Shown piece after piece: positions 1 through 5,673 of a stretch of DNA of 6,176 bases (position 1 is its first letter; each line of letters starts with the position of its first letter). The stretch spans positions 1 through 6,176 of the forward strand of contig DATKDU010000056.1 in assembly GCA_035512595.1 (NCBI GenBank), read 5' to 3'. The position numbers and the translations under genes were made by a program. The notes under the pieces were generated by a model that made no database searches, had not been told where the DNA came from, and saw only the letters and a program-made list of their open reading frames with translations. Origin of the DNA: DATKDU01 sp035512595 (GTDB taxonomy: Bacteria; Planctomycetota; Planctomycetia; Pirellulales; Pirellulaceae).

Positions 1-168
1 AACGACCTCGGTCATGTCCGCATACTGCTGGAAATGCGCCGGCCGTTTCGCGGCCGTTTGCCGGCATTCCTGGCCAATACGCTGCCGCAGGCGCTCCCAG
101 GCTTCCTCGGTTTGGCTGTGGATGTAATCGCTGACGATCGCGTAGCGACGCCTGATCGTTTCGTCCAT
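1..168 (-). CDS. 5' part of an unrecognised gene, cut by the window edge
   Basis: The frame is open from an ATG at 168 to the left edge (56 codons, no stop). The product begins MDETIRRRYAIVSDYIHSQT and is charged and probably helical. I do not recognise it. The start at 168 has a GAGAGG Shine-Dalgarno eight bases upstream, and the sequence before the ATG (GGAAAAACCG) resembles that of the preceding gene (GGAGAACCG). The same frame stays open upstream to another ATG at 237, which would add 23 plausible residues (MKFDGHWIPGEFRPGLDN and onward) but has no clear ribosome binding site. Codon third positions are GC-rich in both stretches, so the longer form cannot be excluded. It lies downstream of the frameshifted gene ending at 280, same strand, and is probably the last visible gene of a leftward operon. 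The call as coding is fairly secure; start choice and function are not. Confidence 0.5.
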   Translation of the reverse strand, partial: MDETIRRRYAIVSDYIHSQTEEAWERLRQRIGQECRQTAAKRPAHFQQYADMTEVV

Positions 169-279
169 CGGTTTTTCCTCTCGGTTGTCGAGCCCCGGGC
201 GAAACTCGCCGGGAATCCAATGGCCATCGAACTTCATGCCGCAGAGCTCAGCCAGTAACAGCCTGGCTCGAATAAAGGA

Positions 280-643
280 TTAGGAACTTCCAAGGGACCT
301 CCGAATTTCATCTGGTGGTGAGGGGTGTCCCGCCCAGCCGTCCTCTGGGTCGTTGACTAGCACTGCGTTGCCGAAGCCGACGACGCCGCTAGGCCGACTA
401 GCGAGCCGCAGCGGCGCGCCCCAAGCCGCCTTCCAGTTACGCACCCAGCTCTTGAGGATGCCGAAGGAGCCGAAGTTCGTCTCGTAACTGGCGCCGCTGG
501 CAAACAGGATTGCGAGTTTGCCTCCACCGACGCCTATCGACCTCATAGGGGGGCTGCGTCGGGTCGGTCTGAGTAGCGTGCCAGTCACAGTTCTGGCAGA
601 TGTAGGTGCCAACCAGCAGTTGCAGTTGTTGCATGAGGGTCAT
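280..643 (-). pseudogene. small CxxC-motif gene with an apparent +1 frameshift
   Basis: Translation should start at the ATG at 643, which has an excellent Shine-Dalgarno (AAAGGAG, five-base spacer). The frame reads MTLMQQLQLLVGTYICQNCD, including a CxxC pair, up to a run of six C on the coding strand (plus-strand G run 548-553). Beyond the run this frame loses coding character and stops at 437. The +1 frame is protein-like with GC-rich third positions down to the TAA at 280, containing for example GKLAILFASGASYETNFGSF and ILKSWVRNWKAAW. Dropping one base joins the two into a product of about 120 residues. I do not recognise it. It starts 42 bases after the helix-turn-helix gene ends, so it is probably in the same operon. 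Explanations are an indel mutation, a homopolymer sequencing error or, less likely, programmed frameshifting. A separate second gene starting at an ATG near 546 is possible but lacks a ribosome binding site. Confidence 0.5.
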
Positions 644-685
644 CGGTTCTCCTTTCCGGCTGCGGCCCAATGCGGGCGAAGGGCG

Positions 686-1585
686 TCAGTTGTGGGTCGG
701 ATCGATTGGTCCACGTGCCACGCGGCGGCGCGTGCCGCTGCGCTCAGCATCGTCGCGTCGCCTCCTCAATGATTGGACCTGGGCGAGCGGAATGAAGCGA
801 CTAGGCGGAGGTCCTATCCGCCCCTTGCGACTGGCGCCCAGTGAATGATCGACGATGGCGGTCAGAAGTCCCCGACGAACCAACATGGGGACGAGTGCCA
901 CGGAAACGCCAAGCAATTCCGCGGCGCGGCGAAAGGTGACGTGCGGACGTTCGCCGATGCACACGTCCGTCGGGAATGCCGCGCGATCGCTCCGCGCCCT
1001 CAAGAAGTCGTGGTCTGCGCGCCAGATGTACAGGGACACTTGGCGGTTGCCGCGAATGTCGTAACGGGGGAATCGGGCGGACCGTAACGGCCTTCCCAGC
1101 GCATGGAGCGGACGTTGCGTCAGTCGTCGAAGGCGCTCGTGGCAACAGCGCAGTTCCCGCGCGGAGTCCATCACCCAGATCCAGTCGGGCGTTGCGGGTG
1201 TCGCCGCGGCGGCAAGCGTCCGCGCATCCGAAGCGGCGCCATATTTTTTTCTAGCTTGACCGCGGCGCGGAAAGTTTCGCTGCTTGACCACAACCGATCG
1301 GATCGGTCGCCCACCAAGCGCCGGGCAGGGCCGAATCATGTAGTGTCGAACCCGGTGTTGCGAATAACCCGACACACGAGCGAACTCGCGGACGGACAGC
1401 CACAATTCCCCGGACCGCTCGATTTGGTCCCTCAACGCCACAGCGGCTGCCAAAACATCGTCGAGCAGCTTGTCGTTCAGCCGCGCAGGCCGACGATAAT
1501 TCAAGAGGGGAATCCCGTTCTTCATCCACAGATCGACAGCCGCACGGGTAACGCCCAGCCGCTCAGCAAACTGCCTTCGCTCCAT
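686..1585 (-). CDS. protein with three helix-turn-helix-like modules, putative DNA-binding regulator
   Basis: This 299-residue protein starts at an ATG preceded by a strong AGGAGG eight bases away. Residues 1-25 read as a helix-turn-helix (FAERLGVTRAAVDLWMKNGI). A second module lies at about 63-85 (SVREFARVSGYSQHRVRHYM). A third is at about 216-243 (VTFRRAAELLGVSVALVPML), followed by a wing-like stretch and an Arg-rich tail. Each has the pattern hydrophobic-AxxLGVS or equivalent seen in MerR/AlpA-type DNA-binding domains. The fold is inferred from pattern only. No enzymatic motif is visible. It is the first gene of the leftward operon, downstream of a tyrosine recombinase remnant, so a role in regulating or excising a mobile element is plausible but not shown. 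Its ribosome binding site lies in a hairpin (1590-1633), suggesting translational or autogenous control. The long basic middle (about 100-210) matches nothing I know. Confidence 0.7.
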   Translation of the reverse strand: MERRQFAERLGVTRAAVDLWMKNGIPLLNYRRPARLNDKLLDDVLAAAVALRDQIERSGELWLSVREFARVSGYSQHRVRHYMIRPCPALGGRPIRSVVVKQRNFPRRGQARKKYGAASDARTLAAAATPATPDWIWVMDSARELRCCHERLRRLTQRPLHALGRPLRSARFPRYDIRGNRQVSLYIWRADHDFLRARSDRAAFPTDVCIGERPHVTFRRAAELLGVSVALVPMLVRRGLLTAIVDHSLGASRKGRIGPPPSRFIPLAQVQSLRRRRDDAERSGTRRRVARGPIDPTHN

Positions 1586-1589
1586 GATG

Positions 1590-1633
1590 CTTTCCTCCTG
1601 GCCGGCCGGGCCTGGCGGCCAGCGCGAGGAAAG
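1590..1633 (-). promoter_or_regulatory. hairpin sequestering the ribosome binding site of the 1585 gene
   Basis: Two nested inverted repeats are seen. The outer arms are 1590-1597 (CTTTCCTC) and 1626-1633 (GAGGAAAG), eight bases and perfect. The inner arms are 1598-1604 (CTGGCCG) and 1616-1622 (CGGCCAG), seven bases and perfect. An 11-base GC-rich loop and a 3-base bulge on one side complete it. In the minus-strand transcript the 3' arm contains the AGGAGGAAAG Shine-Dalgarno of the helix-turn-helix gene, ending four bases before its ATG. The 15 base pairs would occlude the ribosome. Whether this is a translational switch, a protein operator on DNA (it is also a large palindrome), or both is inference. 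Confidence 0.6.
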
Positions 1634-1761
1634 CCAGCGCCAGCCGCCGGATCCACGTCGGGAGCGACCCGACTAGCTCAGCGTGAAATGAGTTTACCGA
1701 TTCGATCGAACTTGGGGAGCGGGCTTTCCCGGCCGCGCTTCCCCAGGGAATTCTTGCTCCG

Positions 1762-1881
1762 TCAGCCCACTTCCCGCGCCACGGCCGCGGCTTTCTCCCG
1801 ATCGGCGACGGAATAAATCTCCGTCGTCTTCAGGTGCTTGTGCCCCAGGATCACTTGCGCCGCGTCGGGGCCGATCTTCCA
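1762..1881 (-). pseudogene. C-terminal remnant of a tyrosine recombinase (phage-type integrase)
   Basis: The minus strand encodes 39 residues and a TGA: WKIGPDAAQVILGHKHLKTT followed by EIYSVADREKAAAVAREVG. This is the end of the catalytic domain of the tyrosine recombinase family. It has the LGH box with the conserved His and, nine residues later, the nucleophilic Tyr within the usual TTxxY pattern. The rest of the enzyme, including the Arg-bearing boxes and the N-terminal DNA-binding domain, is missing. Upstream codons (towards higher coordinates) stop resembling the family at about 1881-1890, where protein-like sequence on the other strand begins. It is therefore an inactive fragment left by a deletion or insertion. 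It indicates an older element at this locus, unrelated to the serine recombinase further right. Confidence 0.8.
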
Positions 1882-1891
1882 AAGCGCCCTG

Positions 1892-2125
1892 GTGATTCCG
1901 CACGGCCTGGGCATTCTGCACTGGGACGCCGAGGAACTGATGTCGTTGCCTTACCAAGGTCATACGCTCGAATCGGCATGCTGGCTCGCCTACGTGCCGT
2001 TTGAGCATTGCTCGCAGGCCCACCAGGCGCTCATGGTGGACGCGATCATCGAGTTGGCTGAGCAGTTGCTGAAGCGGCTGCGTACAGAATTGGGCGATCC
2101 GCTCGATTCGGACGACGGCACTTAG
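1892..2125 (+). CDS. unrecognised gene, probably a 5'-truncated fragment
   Basis: The plus-strand frame ending in TAG at 2123-2125 is protein-like from about 1890: IPHGLGILHWDAEELMSLPY and onward, with an amphipathic stretch DAIIELAEQLLKRLR and an acidic end. I do not recognise it. The same frame continues left to an ATG at 1838, but that part is only the complement of the integrase remnant and is not credible. A GTG at 1892 gives 77 residues without a ribosome binding site. An ATG at 1940 has GAGGA four bases upstream and would give an intact 61-residue protein. Because coding character extends upstream of 1940 and stops at the integrase boundary, I favour a gene that lost its 5' end. The perfect terminator hairpin 17 bases after the stop supports this being a genuine 3' end. 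Confidence 0.45.
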   Translation: MIPHGLGILHWDAEELMSLPYQGHTLESACWLAYVPFEHCSQAHQALMVDAIIELAEQLLKRLRTELGDPLDSDDGT

Positions 2126-2142
2126 GCCGCGTCATTGTGTGG

Positions 2143-2168
2143 GAGGGCCCGCCATGGGGCGGGCCCTC
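2143..2168 (+). terminator. intrinsic terminator-like hairpin
   Basis: A perfect 11-bp inverted repeat (GAGGGCCCGCC, loop ATGG, GGCGGGCCCTC) is followed by TTCT on the plus strand. It lies 17 bases after the stop of the plus-strand fragment. Two further G-U pairs could extend the stem. The T tract is short, so termination may be imperfect. On the minus strand no T tract follows, so it is assigned to plus. Confidence 0.7.
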
Positions 2169-2172
2169 TTCT

Positions 2173-2326
2173 AGGATTCTCGAAAATCGCAAATTGGTGT
2201 ACAAAAAATACGTTACCTTTTCGCCGTCCATCGGGTAGCTTCGAATAAGCGGAACGTCACGGACGATTTTGCGGCAGCGTGGTGCGACCGACCCCGCGCA
2301 GTTGACAGAATGCTGAGGAAGCAAGA
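2173..2326 (+). other. intergenic leader of the recombinase unit
   Basis: About 150 bases separate the terminator from the 154-residue gene. Bases 2178-2220 are clearly AT-richer than the surroundings (for example TACAAAAAATACG), making this the likeliest promoter area for the 2327-4751 unit. I found no well-spaced -35/-10 pair. A Shine-Dalgarno GAGG lies at 2315-2318, eight bases before the ATG at 2327. Confidence 0.3.
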
Positions 2327-2791
2327 ATGGACGCTCTCGAAAAGGACTTCGTACCGCCCGAACTACTCGACGCCTTCAGGTCCCTTGCCGTGCGAGACTG
2401 CGAGGGTACTTGCAGGCTCCTGGAGTTGTTGTATCCCGACGCAATAAAGCGGCCGGCGCTGCCTCGCGAAACGCTTATTGGGCTTGGCTTGGCGATTCGA
2501 CTTAGCCGATGGGAGTTGGTCAGCATCGATCTTCACATTCAGGCGGGTCTTCCATCTGGGCAGCAGATGCTCGATCGTGTAGCCGACCTTGGCCATGGTC
2601 CTGAGCTTTGGCGGATTGTGCAAGAAGTATTGACCGGCGCGAACCGTATATTCGCAGAGTCCTTCCTGTGGGGCGACAGCGACGTAGATCAGGTGGACTT
2701 GGCAGTCGTGTCCGACTCAGACGACGAGGATTTTCTCGATGCAATGGCTGACTTCATTTGGCACCATCGAAAGAAGGTAAATCGGGGATAG
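2327..2791 (+). CDS. acidic hypothetical protein preceding the serine recombinase
   Basis: A 154-residue protein begins MDALEKDFVPPELLDAFRSL, with GAGG eight bases before its ATG. The N-terminal two thirds look like a helical globular domain (CRLLELLYPDAIKRP, IGLGLAIRLSRWELVSIDLH). The C-terminal part is strongly acidic (SDSDDEDFLDAMADF) and ends in a short basic tail. No signal peptide, membrane segment or catalytic motif is visible, and I do not recognise the family. Its stop is 4 bases before the recombinase ATG, so the two are almost certainly co-transcribed and translationally coupled. That position suggests an accessory factor of the recombinase, for example one controlling direction. 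However, such factors are usually small and basic, so the acidic composition argues for a protein-protein role. Function is inference only. Confidence 0.75.
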   Translation: MDALEKDFVPPELLDAFRSLAVRDCEGTCRLLELLYPDAIKRPALPRETLIGLGLAIRLSRWELVSIDLHIQAGLPSGQQMLDRVADLGHGPELWRIVQEVLTGANRIFAESFLWGDSDVDQVDLAVVSDSDDEDFLDAMADFIWHHRKKVNRG

Positions 2792-2795
2792 CTCC

Positions 2796-4751
2796 ATGAG
2801 AATTGAACGCGAGATGAATGGGCGCGGCGTGTTCTATTCCCGCGACAGTGGGGGTAAACACGAGCAATCGCCGGCGGAGTATGTCGGATGGACAGCCCGA
2901 AAGGCCAAAGAGCACGGCGTAAGGTTTGACGGCACCGCCGAAACCATCAATGAAATGATTCGGAGCGGCCAGCCAGTCCGCGGAGACATTTTCTTCGACT
3001 ACTGCGTTCCGGGAAATGAACTGTCGCGACCAGCACTCGATGCACTGCAAACGGAAATTCGCCGAGATCCCTCCATTTCTCATGTCTTCATTCCGCGGCG
3101 CGATCGACTCGCCCGACCCGATGATCCGCTAGACGCGATAAAACTGGAATCCGAGATGCGTAGGCAGGGCATCACGATCGTCCTGATGAACAAGGTGCTT
3201 CCGCCCCTACGAAAAGGACAGCGAGCTGAGCTTGCTGAAGGTCTAACCGCGTTCATTGAATATGACCAAAGCGGACGATTTCGGGAACAACTGGCAGAGA
3301 AGATGATCCCAGTGCAACTGGCACTTGCGAGATTGGGCTTTTCGGCAGGCGGCCGGGCGCCATTTGGCTTTCGCCGTACGCTTGCGCGAGACGACGGATC
3401 TGTCGTGCGGCAACTGACCGACGGAGAGATTGTCCGTCAGGCCGGACATCACGTGATCTGGCTCCCCGGGCCAGACTCTGAGATTGGACTGATCCGACGC
3501 ATCGTCGAAATGCTGGAAATCATGCCTGCTTCGCAAGTGGCCAGCCGGTTGAACAATGAAGGAATACCCTCGCCTGATGCCGGCAGATATCGAACCGACA
3601 ACGGGGTCAAACATCGCGTTTCGGGGGTTTGGCACCAATCCACGATCGTTGGGATCGGCCGCAATAAGCTACTTGCCGCAGTCGTGACGTACGGCAAGCG
3701 CTCTCTCGGCGACCAACGCCGAATTTCTCCGGAGTCGCCAACGGGTGCCCGCGAGTTGGACGCCTCTGACCTTCGCAGCGACGGCAAGGCCAAAGTAATT
3801 CGCAATCCTGTCGGCTTGTTGATAACAACCCAAGCGAGATTTGAGCCTCTGATTCCAGCAGAGCAGCACGACAACTTGCAGCAGATATTGGACGCCCGAG
3901 GAGGAACCCAGCGCGGAAAGCCCCGGTCCCGAGATCCGGAGAAGAACCCACTGGGTGGGCGCGTGTTTGACCTTGGCTGTTCGTGGCCGATGTATCGGGT
4001 CCCATACGGAAAGTCATTTCGTTACAAGTGTGGGCTCTACCAGCAGAGCCACGCGCAGCAGTGTCACCACAACCACGTCGATGGTTTGGCGGCGTCGCAT
4101 TACGTTCTGGCAGAGTTTCGCAAGAGATTCTTGAAGCCGGGAATGATGGACCGGCTTGAGCAAAAGCTCCGTGAGCGACTCGCCGCAGAGACGAGTTCGA
4201 CCAGCGACACTCATGAGCTTACGAATAAGCAAACGGAACTGGCCGAGATTCGCACGAAACTGCAAAAGGCATCGGAGAACCTGGCGCTCGCTCAGAGTCC
4301 GACGCACTACCAGGCAATTTCAAAGGTGTTTGACGATCTTCACAGGCGTGAAGTGCTGCTGGCTGAAGAGGCTAGTCGCCTTGAAAGGGTTGGTCATAAA
4401 ACGTCCAACCTCGACGAACTAGCGGCAGCAATGGCAGTGGTAGGTCAATTGACGGCGCTTGCGAGCGACGCCGACAACCTTGGTGATCTCGGGCGCCTTT
4501 TTGCTCGCCTTAACGCGCAACTGTTTCTCGCATTCCACTCCGTTAGGAAGAAAAAGCGAATAGAGCAAAAGCTTCGGGGCGGCGTGTTGACCTTTGGTAC
4601 AGCGCCAGCACCAATTGAGAAATATGCTGGGCCGACCGCCAGACGAAGCCTAACGGCACGAAATTCGCCAGAAATCGCAATCGATAACGACGTTGTTTCC
4701 GGTAGGGAGGAAAAATCGTTAGGAAATATCAGTCGGGGCGACAGGATTTGA
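2796..4751 (+). CDS. large serine recombinase (resolvase/invertase-type site-specific recombinase)
   Basis: A 651-residue enzyme expected to cut and rejoin DNA at paired attachment sites through a 5'-phosphoserine link. Residues 10-155 are the resolvase domain: YSRDSGG places Arg16 and nucleophile Ser18, and IPRRDRLARPDD places Asp103, Arg104 and Arg107 like the D-R-x-x-R set of resolvases. Residues about 170-305 fit the DNA-binding recombinase domain (FGFRR at 190; W279; AVVTYGKR). About 385-430 is a zinc-ribbon-like segment with Cys395, Cys412, Cys423 and a His cluster; the usual first Cys is absent (Asp392). About 450-535 is a coiled coil. Length is normal for large serine recombinases. 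The start at 2796 is coupled to the gene before it; ATG 2814 is an alternative nearer the conserved region. The last five codons (RGDRI) and the TGA lie inside a half tRNA-Pro on the other strand, pointing to that tRNA as the integration target. Related sequences I associate with Planctomycetota. Confidence 0.93.
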   Translation: MRIEREMNGRGVFYSRDSGGKHEQSPAEYVGWTARKAKEHGVRFDGTAETINEMIRSGQPVRGDIFFDYCVPGNELSRPALDALQTEIRRDPSISHVFIPRRDRLARPDDPLDAIKLESEMRRQGITIVLMNKVLPPLRKGQRAELAEGLTAFIEYDQSGRFREQLAEKMIPVQLALARLGFSAGGRAPFGFRRTLARDDGSVVRQLTDGEIVRQAGHHVIWLPGPDSEIGLIRRIVEMLEIMPASQVASRLNNEGIPSPDAGRYRTDNGVKHRVSGVWHQSTIVGIGRNKLLAAVVTYGKRSLGDQRRISPESPTGARELDASDLRSDGKAKVIRNPVGLLITTQARFEPLIPAEQHDNLQQILDARGGTQRGKPRSRDPEKNPLGGRVFDLGCSWPMYRVPYGKSFRYKCGLYQQSHAQQCHHNHVDGLAASHYVLAEFRKRFLKPGMMDRLEQKLRERLAAETSSTSDTHELTNKQTELAEIRTKLQKASENLALAQSPTHYQAISKVFDDLHRREVLLAEEASRLERVGHKTSNLDELAAAMAVVGQLTALASDADNLGDLGRLFARLNAQLFLAFHSVRKKKRIEQKLRGGVLTFGTAPAPIEKYAGPTARRSLTARNSPEIAIDNDVVSGREEKSLGNISRGDRI

Positions 4752-4774
4752 ACCTGCGACCTCTTGGTCCCGAA
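4733..4774 (-). other. 3' half of tRNA-Pro(CGG): attachment-site core
   Basis: On the minus strand, from 4774 down to 4733, every element of a tRNA 3' half is present. There is a seven-base anticodon loop TTCGGGA (U33, anticodon CGG, G37), the 3' anticodon stem CCAAG, variable loop AGGTC, T arm GCAGG-TTCAAAT-CCTGT, acceptor strand CGCCCCG and discriminator A. C1-G72-type acceptor ends with A73 are typical of bacterial tRNA-Pro. No CCA is encoded. The 5' half is missing: bases 4775-4779 cannot pair with CCAAG, and no D arm follows. Similarity stopping at the anticodon loop is the classic footprint of integration into a tRNA gene, the element carrying a copy of the 3' part. The recombinase stop codon (4749-4751) lies within it. 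Confidence 0.8.
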
Positions 4775-4963
4775 AATCACCGCTCAAAGGGCTGGTTTCA
4801 GTGGTTTTCCCCGAAGATTTGATGATTTTAGCGCCCCGCCGGCAATGTTGCAAGCTGTTTCATCAAGTTTTGTTTTGTTCGGGGAAATCGCATGGTTGGG
4901 CCGCGCAAACCTTGCGCCAAACCCTGCGCGCTGCCGTACAAGAAGTGCTCCAATTGGGGCGGT
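4775..4963. other. non-coding stretch between attachment core and rightward genes
   Basis: No convincing gene is seen on either strand. Next to the half-tRNA is an imperfect inverted repeat, GAAAATCACC (4772-4781) against AGTGGTTTTC (4800-4809), eight of ten bases matching, which could be part of an attachment site. A six-base stem with a three-base loop occurs at 4903-4917 (GCGCAA ACC TTGCGC) but has no T tract on either side. Confidence 0.4.
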
Positions 4964-5244
4964 CTAGGCCGCATCGGAATCGTAGAAGTCCGGGTACCAA
5001 TACTTGGCGGGTGGCGCGGTGCCGTAAACAGCCTCTTGGTCCCCAGTTGCTAGGTGGACCGCCGGCGGTTCAACCATCACGTACCGCGCCGTAACGTATC
5101 CATGAGGGACGATCAGCTTGGTATCGTCATTTTCTGTTTGACCGGCCGCGGGATTCTTAGCTGAATTTCGATAGGCGCTTCCTTGACGGATAGCTGCCAA
5201 ACCGTGCCGTCAACAGGACCGCCACATAGACGCATCGTTATCAT
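4964..5244 (-). CDS. small unrecognised gene, apparently split by a -1 frameshift
   Basis: Two overlapping frames each look coding over only part of their length. From ATG 5244 the first reads MITMRLCGGPVDGTVWQLSV then KEAPIEIQLRIPRPVKQK and stops at 5113 (43 residues). The second, ending in TAG at 4964, is protein-like from about 5130 on: NDDTKLIVPHGYVTARYVMV and later PPAKYWYPDFYDSDAA. Read alone it needs a TTG start at 5200 (78 residues) inside the better-looking part of the first frame. A single -1 shift at the AAAA run (5130-5133) joins them into about 93 residues. It follows the membrane-protein gene by 15 bases, so it belongs to the same leftward operon. Possible causes are a one-base deletion, a homopolymer sequencing error or programmed frameshifting. 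No known domain is recognised; the C-terminus is rich in aromatic residues. Confidence 0.5.
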
Positions 5245-5259
5245 AGACACGTGTTCCCA

Positions 5260-5673
5260 CTATTTTCCGCCCACGATGCCCAACAATTCCAAGACGAACC
5301 GGGCCATCGTGACGCACCCGACTCCAAACGGTACGGCTATGCCAAGTAGGATTAGTCCCACAGACCACGGCTTGCTGCGAAACCAAGTGGTCACGTCTTG
5401 CCAGTAGTCTTTCGCCGGCGGCGCATCCAGTTCGCCCACCACGTCAGCAATGCCGTGCAAGACGGTGAAGTCGCGGGCAAAGTCGCCGTCATCCACTTTG
5501 ACAATTCCAATGCCCATTCGCCGATCCAATACGCGCATAACGTGCTCGTATTCCGCACGGGAAATGCGCGTCTGCGAAATCACCGCCGCACGGTCGATGT
5601 ACAATCCCACCCTGCCGCCAAGCCAACGAATCACTGACTTTTGCCCATCGCTAAGTGCGTGAAGGTTACTCAT
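5260..5673 (-). CDS. hypothetical membrane-anchored protein with possible winged-helix N-terminus
   Basis: Start chosen at ATG 5673 (MSNLHALSDG), which overlaps the preceding gene's stop in an eight-base ATGAGTAA arrangement typical of translational coupling. The frame extends further upstream, but only as a shadow of that gene. The 137-residue product has a soluble region (1-100) with alternating helices and a beta-like stretch, GIGIVKVDDGDFARDFTVLH. This pattern is compatible with a winged helix, a weak guess. From about 103 a hydrophobic segment (SVGLILLGIAVPFGVGCVTM) and a second short hydrophobic stretch to the C-terminus (ARFVLELLGIVGGK) suggest one membrane helix, or a hairpin, anchoring the protein in the inner membrane with most of it in the cytoplasm. 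No known family is recognised. It is likely cargo of the mobile element. Confidence 0.7.
   Translation of the reverse strand: MSNLHALSDGQKSVIRWLGGRVGLYIDRAAVISQTRISRAEYEHVMRVLDRRMGIGIVKVDDGDFARDFTVLHGIADVVGELDAPPAKDYWQDVTTWFRSKPWSVGLILLGIAVPFGVGCVTMARFVLELLGIVGGK

Noticed and set aside
1103..1816. Long plus-strand open frame (237 codons) opposite the helix-turn-helix gene
   Set aside because: Low-complexity Arg/Pro/Ser-rich translation without a ribosome binding site; the antisense frame has helix-turn-helix patterns and a strong Shine-Dalgarno.
1694..2023. Minus-strand open frame of 109 codons across the junction region
   Set aside because: It overlaps the integrase remnant in a different frame and crosses the breakpoint; its composition (Arg/Gly/Pro-rich) is that of a shadow frame.
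2301..2307. TTGACA consensus -35 hexamer near 2302
   Set aside because: It is too close to the ATG at 2327. A -10 at the right spacing would fall at or inside the gene start, and none is seen.
3243..4780. Several minus-strand open frames opposite the serine recombinase
   Set aside because: All are shadows of a gene with clear catalytic motifs on the plus strand.
4903..4917. Short hairpin GCGCAA ACC TTGCGC as a terminator for the leftward operon
   Set aside because: The stem is only six base pairs and no T tract follows on either strand.
4760..5043. 12-base direct repeat CCTCTTGGTCCC at 4760-4771 (inside the half-tRNA) and 5032-5043
   Set aside because: A 12-base match is expected by chance in a window of this size, the flanks do not match, and the second copy lies inside a probable coding region. 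It is not a second attachment core.
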